From NCBI RefSeq assembly GCF_000208405.1, contig NC_015437.1:2287501-2351500 (forward strand): a DNA stretch of 64,000 bases. The letters are read 5' to 3'. Origin of the DNA: Selenomonas sputigena ATCC 35185 (GTDB lineage: Bacteria > Bacillota > Negativicutes > Selenomonadales > Selenomonadaceae). This document shows positions 18,908 through 27,113 of this stretch, piece after piece. A program made the position numbers and the translations under genes. The first letter of the stretch is position 1. Every line of letters starts with the position of its first letter. Below the pieces are notes generated by a model, which had not been told where the DNA came from, searched no databases, and worked only from the letters and a program-made list of their open reading frames with translations.

Positions 18908-20446
18908 TCACGCTTTGCACAGGACAGGCTCGATGCCGAAGATTTCACGAAAGAGCGCGGCGGCGCGGGCGAATGTCCAGCGAATCAAGGAGATGTCCTC
19001 TTCCGCTTCGAAGTGCACGCAAAGCTCCTCCTTTGAGAGCTTGACCGAGAGTTTTGCTATCTTGCCGCTGTGCCCTTGGTCGAGCGCGTCCGCAAGCCGC
19101 AGGACAGCGCAGAGCTTGAGCATCGTGACCTGCTGCTCGTGCGAAAGGCGCGCATAGTGCTCATCCTTGCTGCCGGGGTTCTCGCGGTTGTAGTAGTAGG
19201 CGACGCTCGCGACGATTTCCTTTTCCGCCTCGGAAACGCCGAAGAAGTCGGTGCCCATGATGATTTGATAGGAATAGCGGCTGTAGTGGCGCAGGTTGAT
19301 GAACTTGCCTGTCTCGTGCAGGATCGCGCTGAGTCTGAGCAGCAAGAGTGCGCGCGAGGAAAGCCCATGTGCACCGCCCAAGGCACAAAAGATCTCCGTG
19401 GCCGCTCGCTCGACGCGCGCGCAGTGCTCTCTCGTCGAGCCGTATTTCTCCGCCGTCGTGCGTGCGAGCTGCACGGTGCGCTCTTCCTGCTCGGCGAGGC
19501 ACGAAAGTTCCGCCAGCTGTGCGCCGCGATAGACGCTGTAGCTCATGAGAAATGTCGTGCCCATGAGGAACATGCCCTTGACGCGCGTCGCACGCACGAC
19601 TTCGCCGTAGAGGAGCAGTGTCGGCATGAGGAGATGGGCGCGGCTCTCGGTGACGGCGCAGCGCGTCATGAGCTTCTGCGGCGTCAGCCCCGCGAAGGAG
19701 TCGAGGAAGCGCAGGAAGTCCTCGCCCTCTACGAACGTATACGCGCCTTTCGCGCCCGGCGCGAGGAGCGCGGCGACGGTGCGCGCTTCGAGTCCCGAGA
19801 GCACGAGATGGCGAATCGCATGATGCTCGATGCTCGGCCAGAGCGGCGAGAGCGTCGCGTGGATGTAGTCGCGCACGGCAGAGGGAAAGATCAGGCTCTC
19901 GTGTTCCTTCTCGCTGAAATGCTCAAGGATGCTCAGGCTGCCGCTCGCGACGTTCTGCTGAAAGAGCAGCCTGCCCCCCTGCCAGCCCGTGAGGCCGAGT
20001 CCGCTCGACGTGATGTCCATGAGCAGCACGGGCTTTTCGCCGAAGTTCTCCGCATTCTCCAAAAGCTCGTGACTCAGGGCAAAGAACTTGTAGTAGATCT
20101 CCTGCGTCATGTCGGCGACTTCAACCGTAAAGCCTGTGCGAATGCGAATCTGGTCGAGGATGCCGAGGCGATTTTCCGCCTCGCGCAGGACGGACGTGCC
20201 GATGGCGAAGACCTGCGCCACGCCGTAGTCGGCGAGAAGCCGGCGAAAGCCTGCAAGGATGCGGCAAAGCTCGCGAATCGAGTCAAAGGAGAGCCGCCCG
20301 TGACGGAACACCTCCTCGCCGAACCGCGTCTCCTTGCGCACGCGCTCGATGATCTCGACATCGTCGAGCGCGGCGAATGATGCGATGAGTAGACTCGTAT
20401 GAACAGAGCCGATATGCACGACGCCGTAGGTGAATCGCTGCTTCAT
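18908..20446 (-). CDS. ppx: Divergent Ppx/GppA-family phosphatase with HD-like C-terminus
   Basis: The 512-residue protein has the Ppx/GppA layout: an actin-like ATPase-fold N-terminal half (to about residue 300) and an HD-type helical C-terminal half. The fit to exopolyphosphatase is supported by the adjacent ppk. Several signature positions are altered. The usual DIGSNS reads HIGSVH near residue 11, and the glycine-rich DxGGGS loop reads DITSSGLG near 150. The C-terminal motif is LHETG, not HD. It may be a weak phosphatase or a nucleotide-binding regulator. The start is the ATG at 20446. Confidence 0.8.
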   Translation of the reverse strand: MKQRFTYGVVHIGSVHTSLLIASFAALDDVEIIERVRKETRFGEEVFRHGRLSFDSIRELCRILAGFRRLLADYGVAQVFAIGTSVLREAENRLGILDQIRIRTGFTVEVADMTQEIYYKFFALSHELLENAENFGEKPVLLMDITSSGLGLTGWQGGRLLFQQNVASGSLSILEHFSEKEHESLIFPSAVRDYIHATLSPLWPSIEHHAIRHLVLSGLEARTVAALLAPGAKGAYTFVEGEDFLRFLDSFAGLTPQKLMTRCAVTESRAHLLMPTLLLYGEVVRATRVKGMFLMGTTFLMSYSVYRGAQLAELSCLAEQEERTVQLARTTAEKYGSTREHCARVERAATEIFCALGGAHGLSSRALLLLRLSAILHETGKFINLRHYSRYSYQIIMGTDFFGVSEAEKEIVASVAYYYNRENPGSKDEHYARLSHEQQVTMLKLCAVLRLADALDQGHSGKIAKLSVKLSKEELCVHFEAEEDISLIRWTFARAAALFREIFGIEPVLCKA

Positions 20447-20615
20447 GGGGCGTGCCGCCTCCCTTCTATTTCCATTCGAAAAACAGGTATTCCTATCGTA
20501 TGCGCCACAGCACAGACGTGCTGGCCTGCTAGGGTTCTTGAAGCGCCTCCCCGCACAAACGGCGCTTCAAGAATTGCAGTCCGACATCCGCCAGCCACAT
20601 TTCGCAGAGCCGCCT

Positions 20616-21131
20616 TCACTTCACGTCGACTTGGCACATCTTCATCGCACGCAGTGCGTCCTCGTGGCTCTCAACCGTCACGCCCGCACAGCAGGAGGCG
20701 TCGACCGATATGCGCTTTTCGGGATAGAACGCCTTGAGCAGCAGGGCATTGGAAATGACGCATATATCGGTGCAAAGGCCGACAAGCTCGATCTCGTCAT
20801 AGCCTGCGAGCACGGCGGGCAGTTCTGTCGAGCCGAAGGAGGGCTTCTCGACGACGGCTGCCGCCGCCTGAACGAACGGCTGCAGGGATGCGGCAATTTC
20901 CCAGCCTTTCGTGCCGCGAATGCAATGCGGCACGGGAAGCCGCTTCCCCTCCTGCGTTGCCAGATAGTCCTCGCCGTGCGTGTCCATCGTAAAGACGAGC
21001 GCCGTCCCCGCCGCACGCGCCGCCACCAGCTTCGCCTCCATGCGCGGCAGCATCGCCTGCGCCTCCTTCGTCCCCAATGCGCCGTCGATAAAATCCTTCT
21101 GCATATCGACGACGACAATCGCTTTTTTCAT
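20616..21131 (-). CDS. pncA: Nicotinamidase-type cysteine hydrolase
   Basis: The 171-residue isochorismatase-fold protein has catalytic Asp in VVDMQKDFI (about residue 9), conserved DTHGEDYLATQEG and LPVPHC...GTKGW in the middle, and the nucleophile cysteine in GLCTDICV. This pattern fits nicotinamidase, which deamidates nicotinamide to nicotinate. The next NAD-salvage enzyme, nicotinate phosphoribosyltransferase, is 3.8 kb away at 24927. AAGGAGG precedes the ATG. Other cysteine hydrolases share the fold, so the substrate is likely but not certain. Confidence 0.8.
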   Translation of the reverse strand: MKKAIVVVDMQKDFIDGALGTKEAQAMLPRMEAKLVAARAAGTALVFTMDTHGEDYLATQEGKRLPVPHCIRGTKGWEIAASLQPFVQAAAAVVEKPSFGSTELPAVLAGYDEIELVGLCTDICVISNALLLKAFYPEKRISVDASCCAGVTVESHEDALRAMKMCQVDVK

Positions 21132-21259
21132 GATGATTCTGCCTCCTTCACCCGATGGAGCATCTTTATGCACCTTCTCATCCTTATCATAACCACAAAG
21201 CGCACCCTTTGCAAGCTGCCAGGAAAATTCGTGCGACGGACGGATTGCAAAGCAAAAGA

Positions 21260-21304
21260 ACCGTCTCATGCGTCGAATCCGCTGCATGAGGCGGTCCTTT
21301 TTTT
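21260..21304 (+). terminator. Hairpin with T-run upstream of dacF
   Basis: ACCGTCTCATGC pairs with GCATGAGGCGGT across a 9-base loop (with G-U pairing) and is followed by a T-rich run to 21305. No plus-strand gene ends just before it, so it may insulate or attenuate dacF rather than end a known transcript. Confidence 0.45.
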
Positions 21305-21316
21305 CTCGCCGTGTGC

Positions 21317-21346
21317 TATAATAGGGAAAGCAATCACGACAGGAGG
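21317..21346 (+). promoter_or_regulatory. -10 element and ribosome-binding site of dacF
   Basis: TATAAT is at 21317-21322. No good -35 is present at normal spacing, because the T-rich terminator arm occupies that place. AGGAGG at 21341-21346 lies 7 bases before a TTG start and decides that start. Confidence 0.5.
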
Positions 21347-21353
21347 CTTTTTC

Positions 21354-22484
21354 TTGCATTTCCAGCGAATCCTTTCCCTCTGCGTGCTCGTCCTCCTGCT
21401 TCTCACAGCGAGGGCGGGCGCGGCGGAAAACATACAGATCACGGCGGCCTCGGCGATTCTCATCGAGGCCTCGACGGGGCGTGTGCTCTACGAGAAGGCG
21501 GCGGATGTGCCGCGCTTTCCCGCGAGCACGACGAAGATGATGACATGCGTGCTCGCCATCGAGGAGGGAGATCTCTCGTCCATCCTCACCGTGAGCCGCA
21601 CGGCAGCAGAAACGGAAGATACGGAGGTCGGCGCAGGCGATCGCTTCGTCCTCGCGGAGCTCGTCGCCGAGATGATGCTGCGCTCGGACAACGGCGCTTC
21701 TGTCGCCATTGCCGAAGACCTCGCCGGCTCTGTCGGCAGCTTTGCCGCACACATGAATGAGAAGGCGAAGGCCATCGGCGCGAAGGACACGCATTTCCTC
21801 AATCCGAACGGGCTGCCCGATCCCGCGCATGTCTCGACGGCGCACGACATCGCTCGCATCGCCGCCTACGGCATGAAGAATCCGAAGTTCCGCTCCTTCG
21901 TCGGCACGAAGGAGCGTGAGATCACCTGGGTCACGCCCGAGAAGAAACGCGCCCGGATGGCGAACACGAACCGCCTGCTCTCGACGTACGAAGGCGCAAC
22001 GGGCATCAAGACGGGCTACACGAATGCGGCGGGCGGCTGCCTCGCGGCCTCGGCGCGGCGCGGCGGCGTCGAGCTGATCGCCGTCGTCCTCGGCGCGGCA
22101 GACGAAGAGGCACGCTTCTCTGATGCGGCAAAGCTCTTGGACATGGGCTTTCGCCGCGTGAAGGCCGCGCCCGCCTATACGAAGACGGATCTCGCGCGAA
22201 GGGTTTGGGTCAAGGGCGGCAAGGAAGGCCGCCTTGCCGTCTATCCGACGGAGGATCTGCGCCTGCCGCTCGTCGACGGCGAGGCCGAGGAAAACTATCG
22301 CCTGACCTACGACCTGCCGCGCGTCATCGCCGCCGGAGTCAAGGAGGGCGACCGCGTCGGCGATCTCGTCGTCTCCCACGGCGGCAAGGAGCTTACGCGC
22401 ATCCCGCTGCTCGCCGAAAAGAGCGTCGGCAGAGGGCTGAGCATCGAGGGGCTTTGGGCGTATGTCCTCGGGCTGTTTGCGTGA
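21354..22484 (+). CDS. dacF: D-alanyl-D-alanine carboxypeptidase (DacF/PBP5 type)
   Basis: The 376-residue penicillin-binding protein trims the terminal D-Ala from peptidoglycan stem peptides in the periplasm. It has a signal peptide (LSLCVLVLLLLTARAGA), the SxxK active-site motif in STTK (about residue 60), SDN in RSDNGAS (about 118) and KTG in GIKTGY (about 218). A C-terminal PBP5-like beta domain ends in a possible amphipathic anchor. The start is TTG at 21354, with AGGAGG 7 bases upstream. The reading frame stays open far upstream, but that portion overlaps pncA and is not coding. Confidence 0.92.
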   Translation: MHFQRILSLCVLVLLLLTARAGAAENIQITAASAILIEASTGRVLYEKAADVPRFPASTTKMMTCVLAIEEGDLSSILTVSRTAAETEDTEVGAGDRFVLAELVAEMMLRSDNGASVAIAEDLAGSVGSFAAHMNEKAKAIGAKDTHFLNPNGLPDPAHVSTAHDIARIAAYGMKNPKFRSFVGTKEREITWVTPEKKRARMANTNRLLSTYEGATGIKTGYTNAAGGCLAASARRGGVELIAVVLGAADEEARFSDAAKLLDMGFRRVKAAPAYTKTDLARRVWVKGGKEGRLAVYPTEDLRLPLVDGEAEENYRLTYDLPRVIAAGVKEGDRVGDLVVSHGGKELTRIPLLAEKSVGRGLSIEGLWAYVLGLFA

Positions 22485-22516
22485 AGGGTATCATCACTAT
22501 ACAGGAGGTGTTTTCT

Positions 22517-22747
22517 ATGGAAACAGCAAAATTATTCCGAAATGGGCAAAACCAAGCCGTTCGCTTACCCCCAAGATTCCGTTTCAGTGGCGATGAAGTA
22601 TTCATTCAACAGCTCGGTGAGGCTGTTCTCCTTGTCCCAAAGAATGATGTCTGGAAAACTTTTCTCAATGGTATTCACAGCTTCTCCGAGGATTTCTTTG
22701 AACATGGCAGAGATGTAGAAATCATTTCACCGAGGGAAGTCCTATGA
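22517..22747 (+). CDS. vapB: VapB-type antitoxin (SpoVT/AbrB family)
   Basis: The 76-residue protein begins METAKLFRNGQNQAVRLP, the signature of VagC/VapB antitoxins, whose swapped-hairpin domain binds the operon promoter. The C-terminal tail should wrap the toxin. It is preceded by AGGAGGTG. The stop overlaps the vapC start by four bases. GC content drops here compared with flanking dacF and the YibE/F gene, which suggests an acquired module. Confidence 0.92.
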   Translation: METAKLFRNGQNQAVRLPPRFRFSGDEVFIQQLGEAVLLVPKNDVWKTFLNGIHSFSEDFFEHGRDVEIISPREVL

Positions 22748-23145
22748 GATATATGCTAGATACCAACATCTGCATCTATGCAATAAAAAACCAACCGACG
22801 CAGGTACTGCAACGCCTTCGATCACATGTTTCTGAAGGAATTTCCATATCATCGGTCACATTGGCGGAATTGGAACATGGTGTCTGCAAAAGTGCCTATC
22901 CGGAAAGAAACGCTGCCGCTCTGCTGCAATTTTTAATCATTTTGCAAATTTTACCGTTTGATGCTGTAGCAGCAAGGGAATACGGCAACATTTGTGCTGC
23001 ACTGCAAAAGAAAGGCACTCCGATTGGAACAATGGATATGTTGATTGCTGCACACGCACGCGCAGAAAAGTTGATCTTGGTCACGAATAATGTACGAGAA
23101 TTTGCTCGCGTGCCGGATTTACCAATAGAAAACTGGGCACAATAA
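22744..23145 (+). CDS. vapC: VapC-type toxin, PIN-domain ribonuclease
   Basis: The 133-residue PIN-domain protein has the acidic active-site residues of the family: Asp in MLDTNICIY (residue 6), Glu in LAELEHG (about 42), Asp in GTMDMLIAAHA (about 99), and a late TNNVREF motif. PIN toxins cleave tRNA or rRNA when the antitoxin is lost. All the acidic residues are intact, so the toxin should be active. It is translationally coupled to vapB. Confidence 0.93.
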   Translation: MRYMLDTNICIYAIKNQPTQVLQRLRSHVSEGISISSVTLAELEHGVCKSAYPERNAAALLQFLIILQILPFDAVAAREYGNICAALQKKGTPIGTMDMLIAAHARAEKLILVTNNVREFARVPDLPIENWAQ

Positions 23146-23174
23146 CGCGCAATAAACCACCTTAGGAGACCACT

Positions 23175-24338
23175 ATGAAAATCCAGCCGCAACCGCGCCG
23201 TTTGGGCGCATTCCTTTCCTTTTGCTTTCTCATTGCCCTCGCTCTCTACGGGCTTTTCCACCTGCCGGGCGGCGAGGGGGACGATCCGCCGACGTGCAAG
23301 GCACAGATTCTCGCCGTCGAGGAGAGCGCGAACGATATGGAGAAGTTCGCGCCGGGCAGCGAGAAATATTATGTGACGATCCGTCTCGAATCCGGACCCA
23401 ACGAGGGCGAGGAGGCGCGCATCGTCCACCGCACGCTCAACAATCCGGCCTTTGACATCCATCCGAAGGAGGGCGAGAATATCCTCGTGCGCGAGGAACA
23501 CGGCTCCTATGCCATCGTCGACTACGACCGTCTGCCCGGCGTGCTGTGGCTGCTCTTCGGCTTCGCGCTCGTCCTCATCCTCTTCGGCGGCATAACGGGG
23601 CTCAAGGCTCTTCTCGTGCTGCTCTTCGCCGTCTTCCTCATCGCCAAGGGGCTCATATCGCTGATCCTCTTCTCGCCGACGCACATCCTCTTGTGGACGT
23701 TCCTCATTGGCTCTCTCATCACGCTCAGCACCCAGCTCGTCGTCAACGGCTGCAATATGAAGTCGGCGGGCGCGATCGTCGGCACGATCGGCGGCATCTT
23801 CGTCGCAGGCCTGCTCGCTCTCCTCGCCATCCACTTCACCTACCTGACGGGAATTGCCGAGGAGCACGCAGGCATGCTCAAGGTATTGTATCTGAAGGAT
23901 GTCGATTTTCGCGAACTGCTCTTTTCGGGCATCGTCCTCGGCGCACTCGGCGCGGTCATGGACGTCGCCGTTTCCATCGCGTCCGCGCAGTGCGAGATGA
24001 AAAACCTCGCGCCCAAGACATCGTTCACCGTGCTCGTCGCTTCGGGACTCGCCGTCGGCCGCGACGTCATGGGCACGATGGCGAACACGCTCGTGCTCGC
24101 CTATATCGGCGGCGCACTGCCTTTAATGCTGCTGCTCTTCTCGCAGCCAAACCTCTCCTTCGTGCACGTCGCGAACCTCGACATGATCGCAACCGAGATC
24201 GTGCGCTCGCTCATCGGCAGCATCGGATTGCTCTTCGCCATTCCCATCACGGCGTATGCGACGGCGTTCCTCGTGACGCGGCCTGCGCCGAAAGAGCGCC
24301 TGCACAGGAGAATGCCGCAGGAACATTCGCAAGAATAA
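23175..24338 (+). CDS. YibE/F-family membrane protein
   Basis: The 387-residue protein has one N-terminal membrane anchor, an extracytoplasmic beta-rich domain (residues 40-120) and then seven or eight hydrophobic helices. The order and motifs (GGITGLKALLVLL, DVMGTMANTLVLAYIGGALPL) fit the YibE/F family, whose molecular role is not established. AGGAGACC precedes the ATG. It is followed after 11 bases by a thioesterase gene. Confidence 0.85.
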   Translation: MKIQPQPRRLGAFLSFCFLIALALYGLFHLPGGEGDDPPTCKAQILAVEESANDMEKFAPGSEKYYVTIRLESGPNEGEEARIVHRTLNNPAFDIHPKEGENILVREEHGSYAIVDYDRLPGVLWLLFGFALVLILFGGITGLKALLVLLFAVFLIAKGLISLILFSPTHILLWTFLIGSLITLSTQLVVNGCNMKSAGAIVGTIGGIFVAGLLALLAIHFTYLTGIAEEHAGMLKVLYLKDVDFRELLFSGIVLGALGAVMDVAVSIASAQCEMKNLAPKTSFTVLVASGLAVGRDVMGTMANTLVLAYIGGALPLMLLLFSQPNLSFVHVANLDMIATEIVRSLIGSIGLLFAIPITAYATAFLVTRPAPKERLHRRMPQEHSQE

Positions 24339-24349
24339 GGAGGTATCCC

Positions 24350-24781
24350 ATGGACTTCCCTTTGACCCAAAGACAGCAGGAAATCATCCGCTTCTACCAT
24401 CTCAATCCGTTCATCGAATACCTGCATGCCGCCGTCGTGCCGAAGCCGGACGGCGCAGTCGAGCTTCGTCTGACGATCGAGCCCGAGCATACGAACCTCT
24501 ACAACATCGTGCACGGCGGCGTTCTGATGACGCTCGCCGACACGGCGATGGGCGCGGCCGCGCTCGCGCGAAACAAGAAGGTCGTGACGATGTCGCTCTC
24601 GATGGACTTCATGCATGCCGTGCCGCTCGCCAAGACGATCATCGCGACGGGCGTCTGTCTGCACGACGGCAAGCACGCGATGACCTTGGAGAGCGAGATC
24701 AAGGACGAGGACGGCAAGATCTACGCCAAGGGACACGGCACGTTCTACGTGCTCGGCAAGTTCCTTGAAGACGAGGAGTAG
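24350..24781 (+). CDS. PaaI-type hotdog-fold thioesterase
   Basis: The 143-residue single-domain hotdog protein carries the helix motif NIVHGGVLMTLADTAMG, where the HGG and the following Asp form the thioesterase active site. PaaI-family enzymes hydrolyse acyl- or aryl-CoA thioesters. The substrate cannot be read from sequence. AAGGAGG lies just upstream. It may be co-transcribed with the YibE/F gene. Confidence 0.88.
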   Translation: MDFPLTQRQQEIIRFYHLNPFIEYLHAAVVPKPDGAVELRLTIEPEHTNLYNIVHGGVLMTLADTAMGAAALARNKKVVTMSLSMDFMHAVPLAKTIIATGVCLHDGKHAMTLESEIKDEDGKIYAKGHGTFYVLGKFLEDEE

Positions 24782-24926
24782 CGCTGCGCTTTTAAGAAGC
24801 CTAGCCTCTTTGACGATAACAAGACGCAGGGATTTTTGCCCAAGGAAGCAGACGAACATACATTTTCCATTGACGGGGGACGACCGATTGCCGCTTTTGC
24901 GGCGGCCGCCAGAAAGGACGATCTCG

Positions 24927-26387
24927 ATGGCACAGTTTGAATCGCGCAACATCACGATGATGATGGATCTCTATGAGCTGACGATGGCCTACGGCTATTT
25001 CCGCGAGGGCGAGGAGGCTAGAAAAGCACGCGCCTCCTTCGACGTCTTCTTCCGCCGCCACCCCGACGGCGGCGGCTTTTCCATCTTCGCGGGGCTTGAG
25101 CAGATCGTCGAGTACATCGAGGCGATGCACTTCTCGCCGGATGACATCGAGTATCTGCGCTCGCTCTCGCTCTTCGACGAGGACTTCCTCGACTACCTCG
25201 CGCACTACCGCTTCACAGGCGACATCCGCGCGTTTCGCGAGGGCACGATCATGTACCCCGAAGAGCCGATCCTCACCGTGACCGCGCCCATCATCGACGC
25301 GCAGCTCGTCGAGACGGCGCTCCTCGCCGAGATCAACCACCAGTCGCTCATCGCGACGAAGACGCGCCGCATCGTGCGAGCGGCAGGCGGGCGCATCGTT
25401 TCCGACTTCGGCGCACGCCGCGCACACAACGTCGACGCCGCCGTCTACGGCGCACGCGCCGCCTACATCGGCGGCGCGGCCTCGACGGCGACGGTGCTCG
25501 CGGGTCAGCTCTTCGGCATCCCCGTCAGCGGCACGATGGCGCACAGCTGGGTCATGTACTATGACGACGAATACACGGCATTCAAGAAGTATGCCGAGAC
25601 GTACCCCGACAATGCCGTCTTCCTCGTCGATACCTACGACGTCATACACTCGGGCATTCCGAACGCCATTCGCGCCGCCAAGGACGTGCTCGATCCGCTG
25701 GGCAAAAGGCTCAAGGGCGTGCGCATCGACTCGGGCGACCTCGCCTACCTCTCCAAGCGCGTGCGCACCATGCTCGACGCGGCGGGGCTTTCCGACTGCA
25801 AGATCATCGCCTCGAACAGCCTCGACGAGTATACGATCTCCTCGATCCTCAACGCGCAGGGCGGCAAGATCGACGGCTTCGGCGTGGGCGAACGCCTGAT
25901 CACGTCGAAGAGCGAGCCGGTCTTCGGCGCGGTCTACAAGCTCGCCGCCGTCGAAAAGGACGGCGAGATTCTCGCGAAAATCAAAGTCTCCGAAACGGTC
26001 GAGAAGATCACGAACCCCGGCAGGAAAAAGGTCTACCGCATCTACGACGCCGAAGGCCACGCCATCGCCGACCTCCTGACGCTCGCCGACGAAACGCCCG
26101 ACATGACGAAGCCCTATCGCTACATCGACCCCAAGAAGCCGTGGAAGCACCGCTTCTTCACGAACTGCACGGCGCGCGAGCTGCAGGAAGATGTCATCAA
26201 GAACGGCAAATTCGTGTCGAAGCAGCCCCCGCTCGAAGAGATCCGCGCCTACGTCAAGGCGCAGCTCGACCGCGAGATCTGGCAGGAGGAGCAGCGCTTC
26301 GAAAACCCGCACACGCACTACCTCGACATGAGCCCCGCCTACTACGAGATGAAGCTCGCACTTTTGAATGAGATGCAGCAGTATTGA
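24927..26387 (+). CDS. pncB: Nicotinate phosphoribosyltransferase
   Basis: The 486-residue enzyme joins nicotinate to PRPP to make nicotinate mononucleotide in NAD salvage. The N-terminal MMMDLYELTMAYGYF is a strong family signature. SDFGARRAH (about residue 157) carries the catalytic region, and RIDSGDLAYLSK (about 265) and GVGERLITS (about 317) form the phosphate-binding barrel. The C-terminus carries the usual extension. The ATG at 24927 follows AGAAAGGA. Together with the nicotinamidase at 20616 it completes a nicotinamide-to-NaMN route. Confidence 0.95.
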   Translation: MAQFESRNITMMMDLYELTMAYGYFREGEEARKARASFDVFFRRHPDGGGFSIFAGLEQIVEYIEAMHFSPDDIEYLRSLSLFDEDFLDYLAHYRFTGDIRAFREGTIMYPEEPILTVTAPIIDAQLVETALLAEINHQSLIATKTRRIVRAAGGRIVSDFGARRAHNVDAAVYGARAAYIGGAASTATVLAGQLFGIPVSGTMAHSWVMYYDDEYTAFKKYAETYPDNAVFLVDTYDVIHSGIPNAIRAAKDVLDPLGKRLKGVRIDSGDLAYLSKRVRTMLDAAGLSDCKIIASNSLDEYTISSILNAQGGKIDGFGVGERLITSKSEPVFGAVYKLAAVEKDGEILAKIKVSETVEKITNPGRKKVYRIYDAEGHAIADLLTLADETPDMTKPYRYIDPKKPWKHRFFTNCTARELQEDVIKNGKFVSKQPPLEEIRAYVKAQLDREIWQEEQRFENPHTHYLDMSPAYYEMKLALLNEMQQY

Positions 26388-26565
26388 AGAGCTATCTTCC
26401 CTCGGGCAGCGAGAACGGCTGACCGGCGATGCGTCAGATCAAGTTCAGATAATCCCTTCGTCCATCTACGATGGCATATAAACAATGACCATTTTGCACT
26501 CCAAAACAGTTTCGGCGTGAAAAGATGGAATCCGACGATGACTGTGATACGCCTGCCGCCATCTC

Positions 26566-26594
26566 TTGACAATAACCGAAAGCAATGATATTCT
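26566..26594 (+). promoter_or_regulatory. Promoter of the riboswitch transcript
   Basis: TTGACA (26566-26571) and TATTCT (26589-26594) are 17 bases apart, about 40 bases before the aptamer. The upstream 26388-26565 stretch holds nothing else I recognise. Confidence 0.75.
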
Positions 26595-26635
26595 TCCTCT
26601 TGGAAGCCATCATCACGACAAACAGCATATTGACG

Positions 26636-26785
26636 GATCAGGTGTCGCAAGACTCAATAGAGAAGCCGGAAGAGCCGGCGCGGTCCCGCCACTGTAACAG
26701 CGAGCGAATCTGCAAGAAACGTCACTGGGGAAACCCGGGAAGGCGCAGAGGAGCGATGAACTGGAGCCAGGAGAACTGCCTGATC
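26636..26785 (+). ncRNA. Cobalamin (B12) riboswitch aptamer
   Basis: The closing stem is GATCAGG (26636-26642) with CCTGATC (26779-26785). Between them lie the conserved elements GGTCCCGCCACTGTAAC, GTCACTGGGGAAACCCGGGAAGGCGC, a GATGA segment and the B12 box GAGCCAGGAGAACTGCC (26764-26780). These match the adenosylcobalamin/cobalamin aptamer class. Ligand binding normally switches expression off. A terminator at 26920 is the probable expression platform for the DASS transporter and the genes after it. Confidence 0.93.
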
Positions 26786-26919
26786 GACGATCACCGTCTG
26801 ACCTGCGAGCGATGGGGAGGGGATCTGCGCCTTGCGATTGGTTCGCGTCTTTTGGATGCTGTTCCAGCGATGGTTTCGTGCGCATATACAGCACGATACG
26901 CGGCAAGGCAAGGATATTT

Positions 26920-26964
26920 TGCAGCCTCTCTTTCCTTTGCAGGAAAAGAGGCTGCATTTATTTT
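26920..26964 (+). terminator. Terminator downstream of the cobalamin aptamer
   Basis: TGCAGCCTCT...TTTCCT (26920-26936) pairs with AGGAAAAGAGGCTGCA (26941-26956), followed by TTTATTTT. It lies 135 bases past the aptamer and 150 before the transporter start. It is a plausible off-state terminator. The anti-terminator pairing is not obvious by eye. The rest of the leader to 27113 holds only one more small hairpin (GCCGCAG/CTGCGGC). Confidence 0.75.
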
Positions 26965-27113
26965 GCGAACGAGAGGACACAAAGCGTGTTGCTCTTCGCA
27001 AACGTCCAGCCGTATGCCTTGTGCGTCCATCGCTTCCACAGATGCCGCAGAAAAATGCTTTCAGCAAATGGGGACTGCGGCTGAGAACTCATATCTTCAG
27101 ATGGGGTGAAAAC

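Noticed and set aside
26342-26650. Small minus-strand open frames opposite the riboswitch promoter
   Set aside because: They overlap the end of pncB and the riboswitch promoter, have no ribosome-binding site and no recognisable domain.
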